A stretch of DNA of 64,000 nt from Palaemon carinicauda (taxonomy: Eukaryota; Arthropoda; Malacostraca; Decapoda; Palaemonidae), in the NCBI RefSeq assembly GCF_036898095.1, contig NC_090766.1:42656165-42720164 (forward strand), given 5' to 3'. The position numbers and the translations under genes are program-made. Below are positions 31,926 through 44,079 of the stretch, piece after piece (the stretch's first letter is position 1; each line of letters begins with the position of its first letter). The notes under the pieces were generated by a model. The model saw nothing but the letters and a program-made list of their open reading frames with translations, did no database searches and was not told the DNA's origin.

Positions 31926-32165
31926 GAGCGTGTGCATGGCGTTTAACATTTCTCAGAAATTCCATGACCAGTGCTAGAGTGCTTTATGCATGCTTGCATG
32001 GGGTTTTAATATCAACATAATATATACCTTACATTCATAACTCATGATTCATATTTTTGCCATATTTTGCGATATTGTTAAAAATATATTGCCAGGAATA
32101 CAAATATATTTTTATAAGTAATACAAATAACCTCCATTATCATAAGGTTTGAAAATGGAGGTAAG
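31926..32165. other. AT-rich insertion within F1 copy 4
   Basis: About 240 bp not found in copies 2 or 3. It is bounded by GTAAGGTA-type motifs on both sides, after which gag homology resumes at ATGCTGAACAGCAGAG. Confidence 0.55.
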
Positions 32166-33330
32166 GTATGCTGAACAGCAGAGTCAGAACGAGCTGGAAC
32201 AACAATAGTTGTGGTTTCCTCTTCAAGACTCTGTTGAGGGAACACCTGAGGCTCAGTCTGCAAAGGCTGATCAAAGGAAGTAGCAGAAGGTAGGCGCATG
32301 GGTGGAGGAGGCTGACTCCTGGCATGAGTGGCTGAACTCAAGGGTTGCGCTTGCTGAGTGGTTGGCGGATGCGCAGTAGCAAGTTCCTGAGGAACGAGTT
32401 GAGGTTCCTGCGGTGTGAGCTGAGAGCGAAAAGGTAGTGGCTGCGCAGAACGCAGTAAAAATCTCGCAAGTTGAGGCTCCTGAGGCGCAAGGCTAAGGTG
32501 TTGAGGTGCTTGCCTTGAGGAGGGTTGAGCTCGCTGCAGCGAGAGCTGAGGAGACTGACTCATGGACGGGAGAGGTTGTTGTACCTCAACCGAGTGTTGC
32601 ATCACTGGTGGAGCAGCAAGTGGAGGCGGAGGAAGAGAGGTATAATCCTCCTGATCCCATTGTAAAGGTTGCCTTAAGGAAGGCGGAGGCTGAACACCAC
32701 TGGGAACAGCAAACTCAGAACGTGGCTCAACATCGTACGCCTGGCAGGTGGTACTGCGATCAGGCGGAGCGAGCGCAGGCGGAGGGAGTGTAGGCGGAGG
32801 CGCAACACTCTCAGCCCGACACTCACGCATCAAGTCCGAAAGCTGTGCTTGCATGGACTGTAGTAGAGTCCACTTGGGGTCGGCAGAAACTACAGTAGGC
32901 TGAGGTAAAGCCTTAACAGTCGAGCTCTGTTGTGGCAGAACCTTACTCCTCTTAGGCGGAGTGCATTCAACTGATGACTGAGGAGAGTCAGAGCTAACCC
33001 AATGACTGCATCCGGGTTGTTGAACTCTAACTTCGTACGTCTGGCATAGGTCTGGACTTTACGTTTAAGAGGTCTTGAGACCTGAGACCAGCGTTTTCTC
33101 CCCTAAATTTCTTCTGCAGACGAGCAAAATAAGGGCTCAATCGTCTGCGGGTGGGAGTGACGGTCTCGGTAAGACACGCCCACAACCACCGAGGATACTT
33201 CTGTGCGCCGATCAAGGCCTGCTGAACCCTTCTGCCCTTCGACATTGCTTCTCCCCTGGGCTTGGGAGCTTGCAAGAGGTCCCGGACTGGGAGGACGACT
33301 GGCGCGCACAGAAGTACCCTCACGCACAAC
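32166..33330 (-). pseudogene. gag fragment of F1 copy 4
   Basis: Homologous to the Pro/Gln-rich middle of copy 3 gag (QPLPSMSQSPQLSLQRAQPS, PPSLRQPLQWDQEDYTSL). It has only one LAPPA unit where copy 3 has three. The 5' end lies at the PGPLASSQAQGRSNV region; the N-terminal Cys cluster is missing. A frameshift lies between about 33030 and 33060. Confidence 0.8.
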
Positions 33331-34464
33331 ACTGACACACTTTGCGCTAATCACTTATCACTTTGATTTTCTGTTTGCACTTATTTCACTGAACTCGAAA
33401 CTTTAAGTGGTTTGTACCTGAAACACGCAATTCTATCCTTTCTCAAAAGTTAGTAATTGCGAAAACAGAATTACAATGTAACAGAAAAATCTAATGAAAG
33501 ATAAATAATTCAGTGGCTGGAAAGAGACTAAACACTAGATCACTCTAGAAACGTTTACCTTCTTCCCCTAAAGAGACTAGGGAGAAGAGCAAAAACGATA
33601 ACAACGTTACTCGCTTGAATGAAACGTTTATCCTCCTCTTTCTCCCTCCGTCTCTATCTCTCTCTCTCTCTCTCTCTCTTGACTTAGAACCTGAGAGAAG
33701 AGCCCAATCATATATATCGTTAAAACATATTATTGTTAAAGGAAAAAACTGAAATATTTCCCAAAATGAAAAGTTCCTTTATTAGGATTAAAACCATTAA
33801 GTTAAGAAAGAATGAACAAAACGCTAGACACGGTTACTCTTACTGCAACGTGAAACCGTGAAAATTCTTTCTCTATCGTAACGATAGAGCGCAAGTTGAA
33901 CGTTCTGAACGTCAACAACTGCAGAGACAAAACAAAACGTTAGTTCAACTTTGAAAACAGTACGAGACTATCAAAGAAATTCTTTCAAAGACATTAAAAT
34001 AGCATAATATGTTAACAGGTAAAACAAAATGACGGGCTCAATGTTAATTAACTTCGGTACCAAGAAAAGACCGCCTACTATTAGGAAGGTCGAATATAAA
34101 CAAATATAAAAATTAATTTTAATAAGTTTATAATAAAAGGAAGTTAATCGAAGAGGCCTATAAGAGGCGGAGAGATATAAAATAAATCTATAACTTTTGT
34201 TAAGCAAAATTAAGAAAGAAAGTCTATACTCTCTTAGACACCAACACTTCCGTCTAAGGGAAGGGTCGGCCATTTAAAGGTGAAAGAGAGTTCATACTCT
34301 CTTCGTCACCATAATTAATCAAATTAATTCCAAAAGCTAACTAAGCTAATATAAAAGTTTCCAGTAAAGCGACAGCCGAAATCAAAGAGAAATACTTCAC
34401 CAAAGTCGTGAAAATACTCCAAGAACATAAGCGTATCCCAGAACGTCTTGCCGGAAGCACGACA
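33331..34464 (-). other. Conserved non-coding 5' block and leader of F1 copy 4
   Basis: Colinear with the blocks at 7004-8245 and 13416-14622, including a (CT)n run at about 33655-33680. The last 140 bp before the ITR match the copy 3 leader. Confidence 0.6.
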
Positions 34465-34623
34465 GAGGAATAATTGAGGAGGTGTCAACAAGAAGTACTT
34501 GAGTACCTGGCCACAGGTGGCGCTGGTAAGTACACCCCCTTCTAGTATTGTGATAGCTGGCGTATCCCTCCATAGAATTCTGTCGGGCAACGGAGTTGAC
34601 AGCTACATGATTATCGGGTAAGT
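34465..34623 (-). repeat. Right ITR of F1 copy 4
   Basis: Inverted partner of 28020-28178. Confidence 0.92.
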
Positions 34624-34635
34624 TTAATATTGAAA

Positions 34636-35163
34636 AAATACAAATTACTTCCAAATTTGTCCTTTATTCCTGTGCAAAATACAAACCTTCCACTCATTAC
34701 TCTGGAGACTCAGCTTTAGGTGGAAGTCCAAAACCAACTGGCTGGCAACTGTCCCGGGATGGCCTCTGTATAGTTGAGGGATTCTGCACCACGTTATCCT
34801 CGTAGGAGAACGGCCTGGGCAATCATTGCTGGAGAGTAAGGAATTAACCTCTTGGAACATACATCGTAGCTATTCAAGCCGTGCCCTCTACTAATATGTA
34901 TTTCTTTCCACCTCCCCCTGACAGGAGGACAAGGACATAACAAATATATACTGTAAATGTATATGCGGTTGTCCAAAGAGCATGAAACTCACCCACAGAA
35001 GAACAAGGTCAGTTGTGCAGAGTTCCCCAAATGCTGCACCCCAAGAGAGGGAAAGATGAAGTAGGAAGTGGCCAGTCACTGCCACATTCATCCTCGACTT
35101 ACTTCACGGGTAATCCTCCGCCCTCGAACCACTGGTACTTTTCCCGCAAGGAATTTTTAATGT
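34636..35163 (-). mobile_element. F2 element: second half of its ICR and 3' untranslated region
   Basis: AATACAAATTACTTCCAAAT, then TTTGTCCTTTATTCCTGTGC and AATACAAACCTTCC, continue the F2 terminal motif interrupted at 27984. The same order is seen at about 61665-61750. The region then runs to the stop of the F2 YR. Confidence 0.7.
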
Positions 35164-36127
35164 TTAGATCACGTTATGAGCAGCCACCACAGGACCTATT
35201 GAGAATGTGTCTAGGCTCCTCTCCATTATGTCTTGCAGGTAGCAGAAGGTGAATGTTGTTTGATGTTTCCACCTACCTGCTTGTAGTACCAGCTGAACAG
35301 AAAATTTATTTCGGAATGCCAGGGAAGTACTTACTCCCCTGACATCATGGGCAGGGGGACGTCTACCTGACGTTGAGGTATTTGAGGCCAGTGCCCTTTT
35401 CTATTACTCGCCTGATCCAAGAGGAGATTGAGTTCTTCATGATTCTCCTCTTGGTCTTCCCCATGCTGATGAACAGCTTGTTGATCTGGGGTCGAGCTCT
35501 TCTCATCCTTTTGAGATATAACCTCATCTTTCTTATGGGGCATAGTTACAGTTGATCAGTATCGTCTGTTACTGTTCAGAGACTCCCAATCCGGAAGGGC
35601 CCAAATCTAGGATTCGCTAAGGACAGATTTTTAGTCTTTGCAACAAACTCAGGGACAAAACCGAGTGTGACCTACCAACCATCCCCTGGAATGGGTGATG
35701 ACTTAAAAAAGACAATGTAGCTCGCTGACTCTACCTGCATAAGTCAGAGCAAAAAGAAAACCATCTTTGAGGTCAAGTCCTTATCCAATGCTTGACGCAG
35801 AGGGTCATAAGGAGCTCCTTTCTGTGAATGTAAGACCCTGACAATGTTCCAAGGAGGTGGTCTAACTTTCGAATGAGGGCAGGAATGCTGGAAGTTCTGT
35901 ATGAGGAGTGACAATTCCGTCGAGGAAGAAATGTTAACTTGACACAGTTCAAAGACAATGTTAAAGGCTGAACAAAAGCCTTTCACCACCGACACTGAGT
36001 GAGTTCCCACCCCCAGCACTGAGTGGAGAGCTACCTCATCAATAACCTCCACCACAAAAGATAGACCACTTTGCCTGATACACCATACACGACGACTCCT
36101 GGAGGTATCTTGCCATGTGCATAGCAA
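35164..36127 (-). pseudogene. Tyrosine recombinase of the F2 element, frameshifted
   Basis: Three minus-strand segments in different frames give a nearly complete YR. The upstream segment (about 36127-35750) has PPPWNIVRVLHSQ and LTSKMVFFLL, matching the PGWNLDVVLRFL...LTLKTLFLV region of the F1 YR. A middle segment (about 35520-35360) reads INKLFISMGKTKRRIMKNS and SISSWIRRVIEKG. The last segment has RPPAHDVRGVSTSLAF (HDVR codons 35338-35349), AGRWKHQTTFTFCYLQDI (candidate catalytic Tyr codon 35239-35241) and TFSIGPVVAAHNVI, with the stop at 35164-35166. Catalytic residues survive but frames do not. The stop of the first box at 4.3 kb has the same IGPVVA ending. Confidence 0.8.
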
Positions 36128-36425
36128 CCGGCTTCAAAAACCCTCTCTTGCGAATAGTTGCTGGATAGCCTCAAGGTGTGAAGACCTAACCATGGTATCG
36201 CTTGGTGGAAAATCTTCACGTGAGGTAGTCTGAGTAGCTCAAAAAGTAGAGGGAACTCTCTTGGTACCTGTGAACAGATATAGAGGGTCCGGAAACCATT
36301 CTCTATGTTGTCACAGCAGATCCCATGGTCTTTGCTAGATTTTGCGATGCCCTTACCCTGTTCAATACCCTCCTTACTAGGCAGAAGGAGGGGAATGCAT
36401 ACAAGGGTGTTGAAAAGCATCCAGC
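36128..36425 (-). other. F2 pol remnant, probable methyltransferase-like region (very decayed)
   Basis: It lies between the RNase H and YR remnants where the F1 pol has its YAFPP segment. Only weak resemblance is visible (a GNAYKGVEKHPA-like stretch near 36400). Confidence 0.3.
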
Positions 36426-36989
36426 TTAAACGCTTATGGTTCCGGTACTGGTAAGTGGTACACCTAAAGTTCCCGACATCACGGATCCAACTATCTGAGT
36501 CCTCTTGTTCAGATTGTTCGCAAGTACATTCTTCTTGCCCCAGATAAAGTGGGCTGTTGAGGCTACCAAATTTTCTTCCATCCACCTTAGGATTTTCACA
36601 GCTAGCAGATATAGATATTGAGTAAAGGTCTCTCCTTGTTTGTTTGAGTGGGACACTACTGTAGTGTTGACATTCATCAGCATTACATAATGCCCTGAAA
36701 GGAGCTGATGAAAGTACCTGAGGGTCAGGTAGGCTGCCCTTATTTCCAGGAGGTTTTGTGGCACTGCCTTTCGGATTTGGACAAAGTCTGGATGATGTCC
36801 GGTGTAACAGACAAGTCCCCCTTCTTTTAATGTGTCTGTGAAGAGCAACAGATCTAGGGGAGGAGAGAGAGGATCTGCTCCTCTGAGGAGTTTGGTGTCT
36901 GATATCCACCAACTCAGGTCTCTCTTCTGTCCGGGGCCCACTGGAACTAGGGTACTCGGTGGGTCTCTGTGTAAAGACCAGAAGATCAT
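36426..36989 (-). pseudogene. RNase H remnant of the F2 element
   Basis: A 187-codon open stretch. LLLFTDTLKEGG corresponds to the LMLFSDASKKGWG box of the 1-2 kb copy (catalytic Asp retained, the following residues changed). LLEIRAAYLTL corresponds to the CKELLA Glu box, MNVNTTVVSHSNKQGETFTQ to the DNTTVVAYINKQGGT box (Asp lost), and IWGKKNVLANNLNKRTQI to the ADxLSR box. The loss of active-site residues shows it is non-functional. Confidence 0.75.
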
Positions 36990-37800
36990 CAGCTGTCACT
37001 ATAGGGACCGTATGTGGAGACGGCCATGGGGAACTAACTTCTCGAGAGATGTTACATGTCCCAGCCATTTTGCCACTGGTGCTAGCAATTGGCCTTTCGA
37101 TAGAAAGCTCCGCCAGTACTTGATCCCCTAACAGAAAGACCTTCCTTACTGTGGTCTCGAACAAAGGTGGAACAGTCTGAAGATGGTCAGTCTGTGAAGG
37201 GGAAGCTATATGCCATACCTCTTTGCAAGGGTGAGCTTTGGCAAGGCGAATGCTGGTAAGGTGCCCTAGCTTGCACACCTCTTCTTATTTGTCCTGCTGG
37301 GAGCGTGTACTCCCGAGGTGATAGTTGGAAAAGCGAGCCTTTCTCAGCTCTTACAGGTAATTGTTACCTGTGTGCACTTTAGAAGAGTGTGTCCATGATC
37401 ATAGGGCAAAAACTGGTAGAGCATGCTCGTTCCAGTTTCCCCAACTGCAAGGTGAGAGTTGGAACTGTGCACCTTTCCCAGTTCTCAAAGGCAACAGATC
37501 TAACCGTGCGTGCCTTTCTCAGCTCGCCCAGGTATCACGATGTAGAACTCGCTTTTGTTCTAGACCTTGCTTCTTGTGTGTGAGGGTCTTGATGGAAAGA
37601 CTCGCCCTAAAGAGAACACTACGTGTAGCAGAAGTGAGACGCCTCTCTTAGTCAGGTAGATGAGCTCGTCTGCCCACCTTACTCGGTGAATGGATATGCA
37701 ACACTGCGCAAGATTTCCTTACAAAACTAGAGTCTGTGTTCATACCCAAGTAGGATAGACCAGGGTATTTTCGTACGACCTGTCTCCCGAAGCAGCCTCG
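36990..37800 (-). pseudogene. RT C-terminal remnant of the F2 element
   Basis: At about 37685-37775 the minus strand reads KYPGLSYLGMNTDSSFVRK, matching KLVYLGMVIDTNLNKVF of the 1-2 kb copy. Between here and 36990 the thumb/connection region is too decayed to follow, and contains loosely repeated blocks (CCTTTCTCAGCTC at about 37341 and 37509). No YLDD motif was found. Confidence 0.6.
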
Positions 37801-39056
37801 TGAGTAGCGTTATGCACTCCTACAGGAGGAGGCATTCCTTCATAAAGGCTATTACGACTGCGGGGAACAGATTGTTCCTGCAGTTTACCTGTGACGAAAA
37901 ATTCCCCCCACCCACCACAATCATCGGAAACTGGGAAGGGCTCTGGACTACCTGGTCAACCAATATCCAGTAGGATGGTCAACCATAACCTAAGGGTTAG
38001 CAAGTTCCATTGAGTGGAACAAGCGACCTTGACCCTCAAGCGAAGTCAATTCTCCTCGGTTCCTCTCACGGGGTCTAGAGATTGCATAGCAAGTAACATC
38101 TCAAGGTGACGTCAAGACATGCAACCAGTTACACACACCTGCTAAGAAGGGGCGGAGGATCTTGCTCCAACTGCCACCAATCCAATGAGAGTTGGCCAAA
38201 TAAATATGTCATAATCGGTAAACCAGGGTAGACAGTACTCCCTGAGGAAGATGTTATTACAGCGAATCTCCTTAGCGATTGTTTTCGGGCAAGAGACCAG
38301 TAAGTAACGATCAATCGCACACAACTACTTCTGAAAGGCAAGATTGAGACGTGTCTTCAATCTTTTCTTGGACAGGTAATGTATACATAAGTCCATCTAC
38401 AGACACTTAACACAGACCAGGGATTCGGACGAAAATACGGGCATAACCCAAATTATTAGTTGTGTCCAGAACTTGGTTGGAAAACGTTGATAAATGTTTA
38501 TAACCGAAACATCCTTCTTCCAATGAACGACAAAAACATTCGTATTTCTTCGTCTCTGATCAGTAAAACTGGTATAAGTTTCAAATGTTCACTTTCAGTA
38601 AACAGATTTGCTTATGTGAACTTTCAGAATTTTCAAAACCAAGACCCCCAATAAAAGTTAGAAAGGAACTACCTGGGATGAAGGGAGACAGCCTATCCAG
38701 TATGTCAGGTTACGGAAAGGAAGAAGAGCAATGCAGTACATAAGTTGGTTTCTAGTATGGTATATAGCCATTAACACTAAAGATTTATTAGAACAGAGTT
38801 CTAATTGCAAGATGGTCTACAGTACTCACTGGCAAAAAAATTGCTTGCCTGCATATGCACATGTCCATCTGCGGCCCCATGTGTAACCTCTTTGCCTGCG
38901 GGTAAACATTTGACAAGTCTGAGCCCGCTTGCAGGAATAATGTATGTGCAATCAATGGCAACATTATTGCCCAAGGAATTTTTAGTATTTTTAAGATGTG
39001 AGCATATGCACCCAGGAAAACAAAACATACAGCTAGTGTAGCAATCATAGCTCCGT
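37801..39056. other. Decayed repeat DNA, no gene seen
   Basis: Probably more of the F2 element, but no motif that I can assign. Short ORFs only. Confidence 0.3.
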
Positions 39057-39255
39057 TGGTTTGCCTGCCCGCGTTGTAAGCCGGGCTTACTAACGTTCGT
39101 AAACATAATGAGAAACTTACAACATTCGTCTGGCCACCTTGTGTATGGGGCTTACTATCATTCATAAACTTAATGAGAAGCTGAAAATGTTTGCCTGTTT
39201 GCATTGTGGGCAGGGCTTGCTATCATTCGTAAATATAAGCAGAAGCTAATACCTA
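39057..39255. repeat. Imperfect tandem repeat, three units of about 63-68 bp
   Basis: Units share TTGCCTG, then GGGCTTACTAACGTTCGTAA / GGGCTTACTATCATTCATAA / GGGCTTGCTATCATTCGTAA, then AATGAGAA-type ends. Divergence among the units is moderate. Confidence 0.65.
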
Positions 39256-39689
39256 TCCTTGAGAATAAAGGCTTAAAGTAATAACCTTGTAAGGGTATAC
39301 AGTACTGCATATCCCAAGCTCGTTGTGCAGTGCTCTGAAGAGCTCTCGATTTCGTCGGGCAACAAAGCCCGAGAAAATAACCCAGAAGGATTATATTTCC
39401 CGAAACTTGGCGTCTAACGAGAATTCTTTGTGTCCAAGGGCACACTGACGCATACGGCTGACTCAAGCCATCGGTAGTAAACTGTGTTGGTGGCAATAAC
39501 CCTTAGATTTTGCCATGGCGAGAGCGCATGCACCACAGGGGTTCATTTCAGCATTTTATAGAGTTTAAACGAACACCTGTAGTTGTGTAAAATTTCTCAG
39601 GGACGAGAGTTACCCGTACAGAAGCGAAGTCTTGCATGAAGGTTTTGTTATCCCAGAATGCCAAGAACACAAACACTCGGCAGGTTCGT

Positions 39690-40045
39690 ATAGGCTTGCC
39701 AGCGAGTGCTGGCGAGCGTTCGCGAACGCTGGCGATCATCCACAAACACTTGTAAGCGCTCGTGAACACCATTTGATACTGGCAAACACTGGCGAGCGTC
39801 TGCAAAGCGCTGCAAGCGCCGGTGAGATTCAGTAAAGGAGAATTGAAACCCGCCAGCGTTGAATCTCCTTTACGGTTAAAAAAAAGTAGCGTACGCTACT
39901 ATAGCGCTAGCGAGGAGGGTTTCACAAACCCGACATTTGTACTAAGGCGAGGCAAGGGTCTTACAAACCTACCATGGGTATTAAGGCGAGGCAAGTGTCT
40001 CACACGAGGCAAGGGTCTCGCAAACTCTCGCCTCTCCTCTTAGTA
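39690..40045. repeat. Degenerate short tandem motifs
   Basis: Two neighbouring low-order arrays. One has GCTGGCGAG / GCGAACGCTGGCGA motifs (39690-39825). The other has GGCGAGGCAAGGGTCT-type motifs with TTACAAACC spacers (39910-40035). Short plus-strand ORFs here simply reflect the repeats. Confidence 0.5.
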
Positions 40046-40689
40046 CTCCTACCCGCCAAAAAGGATTGTTGAGTAGCCTTATGTCATCCCCTTGGAAAAG
40101 AACAAAAAACGCTGTGCTAGACTTGAAGATAAGCCTGTTTCTTCCTTGTTAGGCGCAGGTCCCGAAGAGCTTGGCCTCACAAAGCTCCAAGAGCTTTGTT
40201 GTGATCAAAAGGCACGAAATAGCAATGACCCTGAAGAGTTAAGGCCTACAAGACTCATCGATGGGAGAGGAGGCAGATAGACCTTTTATTGGCCTAGAGT
40301 GATAATGACTGAGGACTATGAAGGGCGAAGTAGGAGACGATGAATGGAGAAGTATTGAATTAGAAGCTCAAGATAGAAACCACTGGCGAAATCTAACCGA
40401 GGCCCTTTGCGTCAATAGGCGTAAGAGGAGATGACGATCACACCACCTCTTTCTCTCTCTTACATAAATAGAGATTAGTTGTGTCACAGATAAAGGGGGG
40501 TAGAAAGACTGATCCCTTCATCTCTACCTACAGTGTGCACACATAGTCCGAAAGGAGACTGAGCACTGGTAAAGCAAGGGCGTAAAATCCTGTACCGTAT
40601 ACCAAGACACCTTCCCAGTCTGGTTTGGTTCTTGGTACCATACCATCCATCCCACGTGTGAGCTGTCGGAGTCTCCTGCAAGCCCTTCG

Positions 40690-40917
40690 TCAATCTCTTT
40701 TCCTAGGCTTCTTCAATGATATCTTCTTCTTAAAGTAGCAGTCTAAACAATCTAAAGAAGACGAGGCAGAGAAGGAGAAAGACCTAGAAGAGGAGTAATA
40801 GTGAACACACTTCTTATTGCCAGCCTTGTTTGAGGTCAAGGCCTGCAGGAGTCGGAGAGACACCAAAGGGGCAGCTTCAGAAGGCCTAGCAGGGTAAAAA
40901 ACCACAGCGTTGCCCAA
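40690..40917 (-). pseudogene. Possible gag fragment (Ser-rich, basic), F2-like
   Basis: A minus-strand stretch with YYSSSRSFSFSASSSLD followed by KKKISLKKPRKRD resembles the Ser-rich/basic low-complexity parts of retroelement gag proteins and lies upstream of the F2 pol remnants in the same orientation. There is no specific motif, so this is a weak call. Confidence 0.3.
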
Positions 40918-42036
40918 AGAAAACCAACTTCTATGGGTTCAGGTTGTCATTGTATAACCATACATAGCCAGGGTATAAAAGTGAACAGTCAAGATCCACA
41001 AGACTATAGGCACAAGAAGGATTATATTAATGACAGATTTGCACATTAAACCTGTCACACACAGTTGCGTATTTACCCAGAAAAAGTGCATATTTTTGTA
41101 CTTGTAGTTTATCCAGATTTACCTGAACATAGCAGCCTGTCTACCGACTTAAGGGAGCATTTATTCTTGAGAGCAAGCAAATAATTAAACCGGGCAAAAT
41201 TTTAGGCAGCAACAGTATATACACGTATAGCACTGGGAGCCTTTGTATATCAGCGGCCAGTTCCTCCAGCGAGCATTAAGTATGGACACCAACTAACTTA
41301 AACTACAGGCCATGTCTCTGCCTACTTACCTAATGGGGGGCTAACGACCCCCTGCGACAGCTCCCCCCCCCCCCCCTACACTGCCGTACTCATAGGCAGC
41401 CGTAATCATACATACACCCCCAGCACTGTTTGTGGTCGAAGTGAAAAGTGACAGTCAAGCTGACTTGGAATTATAATCACCCATATCAAATCTAAATTCA
41501 TAACGGCATTTCCAGCTTTACTGAAGTCATACTCCAATTAAAGAACAATGATTTATATTCATGTGGGAACATAAGAAGTGGGTAAAGTTGTATTAAGTGT
41601 ACTCATATTGAACTGTACTGATAACAGTTGACCTTACCTATTTTACTCTAAAGTAGGCTGTATCCCTGTGTTGTTTTCCCAGGCAATGTTCATTCTTGTT
41701 CAATTCTTTGGTACAATCTTTCAAAGTTATTGTTCTTTTTTCAAAACACCTTATTAAGTATCCAAACCAAAGCTCGGCTGATCGCTCAGACAGCAGACGT
41801 CGAGTCACACTTTTGAGTTTGCTCGACCTCTGCAACGGCCCCCCAATCACATGCATTTGGACGAAACTTGAACAAGGAAACTCATTATAACCTTCTTAAA
41901 ACTAATTCTTCCTCTATAAATCCATGCTTGAAGATACAATTACGCGATAGATAAAAGATATAACACTTAAATATTAGAAATTTTAGCAGTATGACTAACA
42001 TACGCCCTATCACTGGGATTGATCAGTACCCTACAG

Positions 42037-42039
<3 letters not shown>
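40918..42039. other. Repeat-derived and AT-rich DNA, no gene seen
   Basis: It contains a poly-C run near 41363-41376 next to a GGGGGGCTAACGACCCCC hairpin. No coding feature supported. Confidence 0.35.

Positions 42040-42095
<56 letters not shown>
42040..42095. repeat. (GA)n microsatellite
   Basis: About 56 bp of AG repeats. Confidence 0.97.
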
Positions 42096-42097
<2 letters not shown>

Positions 42098-44079
42098 AAT
42101 TAGTAGGCGTAGCTGGCCATGGACTTTCAAACTAATGAAAAGTGAGACAATGGTAGTTTCTTGAAGCAAAATAATTGTACATATTTGTCATAATGATTGT
42201 ATTTGTTTGTATTCAAAAGAATGATATATGTGTATTCATACAGTATGTGTATACAGAATTATATCAAAGCATTTATTTTTTTACATTAGAAAAATAAAGA
42301 ATGAATGTCAAGTTGTTGACTGAAATATATTTTCCTAGTAACAACTTCAATTGTAGGTGATTGGGGTGTCCCTAACTGGAACTCAAACCACATAGCTACA
42401 ATTATACACCATCCTATTGTTAATTGAAGAGTTAAAGCCAAATCTGGAAACAATCTCATTTCATAACCTCATGGGAAATGTCTTTTCATGAAAATCCTTC
42501 GCCAATAAATGACCCCTAAAGAAATTCAATGGTTTACTATCAATCATGGAAATCTACTGCATCCACAAGATATTCAAATTTCCAGTATTTTGAGTAATAA
42601 GACATCAACGAGAATATAATAGAAACAATAAAAACTTGTGAAGTGTGCCCATCCTTACCCATTAAAGCCTTCATTGTTTGCAGGATCACAAGTTAGAAGA
42701 CAAGACTTAATTCCTTCATCCTCTACAGTTTACACCGTCAGGGACATCCTAAAAATTCTCCATACCAGAAATAATTTCTCCAGGTATTTTGCAACACAAG
42801 AAACCTGCAACTTACTAAAGGCTCTAATGTGTATACCTTGTATCCTCTATAATTATATATTCTGTATTTACTTTTAATCATGGTATTTGTGAAACCACAA
42901 ACAGTAAAATTTAGTTTTTTAATGATGAAATTGTGTTCTGATTTAATTTTGTGCTCTGAAAGATATATCAATAAAATTATAATTGTAATAAATTCCATAG
43001 CAAAGGAAAGCAATAAAATGTAATTAAGTAATTCTCAGTCATTATAAATCTCATGGAAGACCGAATTATTCATGAGTATTTAGATAGTGTTTTACAATCA
43101 CCAGGCATATGGGATTTCCCATACTAGATGCTCCTAAACACCTCTATAAATTCCCAAATTTATGCAGAAATACCCAAAAAGTTGTCCCCCTGGTTAAGGA
43201 ATTGCTTCAACTAATCAGAGACCTCCCCATAGTCTGCATTCTTTAGCCTTTTCATCAGCTGAAATTCTATGCTTTTGCTTAGGGTACACTTAAACATTCT
43301 TTCAATAGATTAATTGAAATATAATATGAGTTCAGAATATATACGCATGAATATAATTTAATATTTAATTGATATACGAGTGAAATATATAAGCAAGTTA
43401 CCCATGGATCAGAGGGGTTAAGAAAATGAAAATGATACAACTTTTAATTTAAAGAAAACTTATTAAGGGTAACTATAATATATTTAACCGCCGTGAAAAA
43501 GTTTTTATTTTTATTTTTTTTTCTTCATAAAGTTATCCTAGCAAAATTTTTAATTAATTGCCCATAGGAATATTACTTCCATTACTTATATAACTGTACG
43601 ATATAAAATGAGTAATATTAACTTGAGAATAACAGAAATGTCACCGTAAAATGTAAATATATACATGTAGTATTTTAAAATCTAGGATTTATAGTTTGGC
43701 TATAGACTCCATATAAACCAGTATGAGCCTATGTTTGTGCAACTATGTTCACAAATATTTATCTTTTAAATGAAGGAGAATGTTAGTTAATTACCCTTCT
43801 AATAGTTTTAACGAGTTAAAAAAGAAGTTGAACAACGTAACTATATCTTTTGCGATGTGCTTGTTGTCAAGTTTGGTAAATTTGTATTGTACCGTACTGG
43901 AACACCAAATGGAATTGGGAATACATAACATTGTACATTAAAAGTAGCTGCTTAATGTCACGTTTGAATTAGTTCAAAGATCTAAAAGTTATGCGCATAC
44001 TTATTCAGATGGAACATTTTGGTGTAGGTCTACCGTAAACTTTTGAAAATAGACTGATACAGTATTAGAGTGTCATTAT
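42096..44079. other. AT-rich intergenic DNA, no gene seen
   Basis: About 2 kb, very AT-rich, with short ORFs lacking any motif. Confidence 0.45.

Larger units (their letters stand above)
27985..34635 (-). mobile_element. F1 DIRS-like element copy 4 (about 6.65 kb, defective, nested in F2)
   Basis: It starts GTTATTTTTATTAGTAAAAT and ends AGTTTAATATTGAAAA. ITRs at 28020-28178 and 34465-34623 differ from those of copy 3 by about one base in the stretches compared, and an ICR lies at about 28224-28315. The order on the minus strand is 5' block, partial gag, an AT-rich insertion, a 16-bp minisatellite, a gag module shared with copy 2, fragments of RT/RNase H/methyltransferase-like region, and a broken YR. 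It inserted into the terminal repeat of an F2 element. Nearly identical ends but a wrecked interior suggest recent mobilisation in trans. Confidence 0.9.

Noticed and set aside
31523..31965. Several overlapping ORFs of 85-135 codons rich in Cys, His and Ala
   Set aside because: They are translations of the 16-bp minisatellite in different frames.
36031..37278. 415-codon minus-strand ORF
   Set aside because: It is the longest frame here, but the recognisable RNase H motifs lie in a different frame (36426-36989) and the YR motifs in others. No motif was found in the 415-codon frame.
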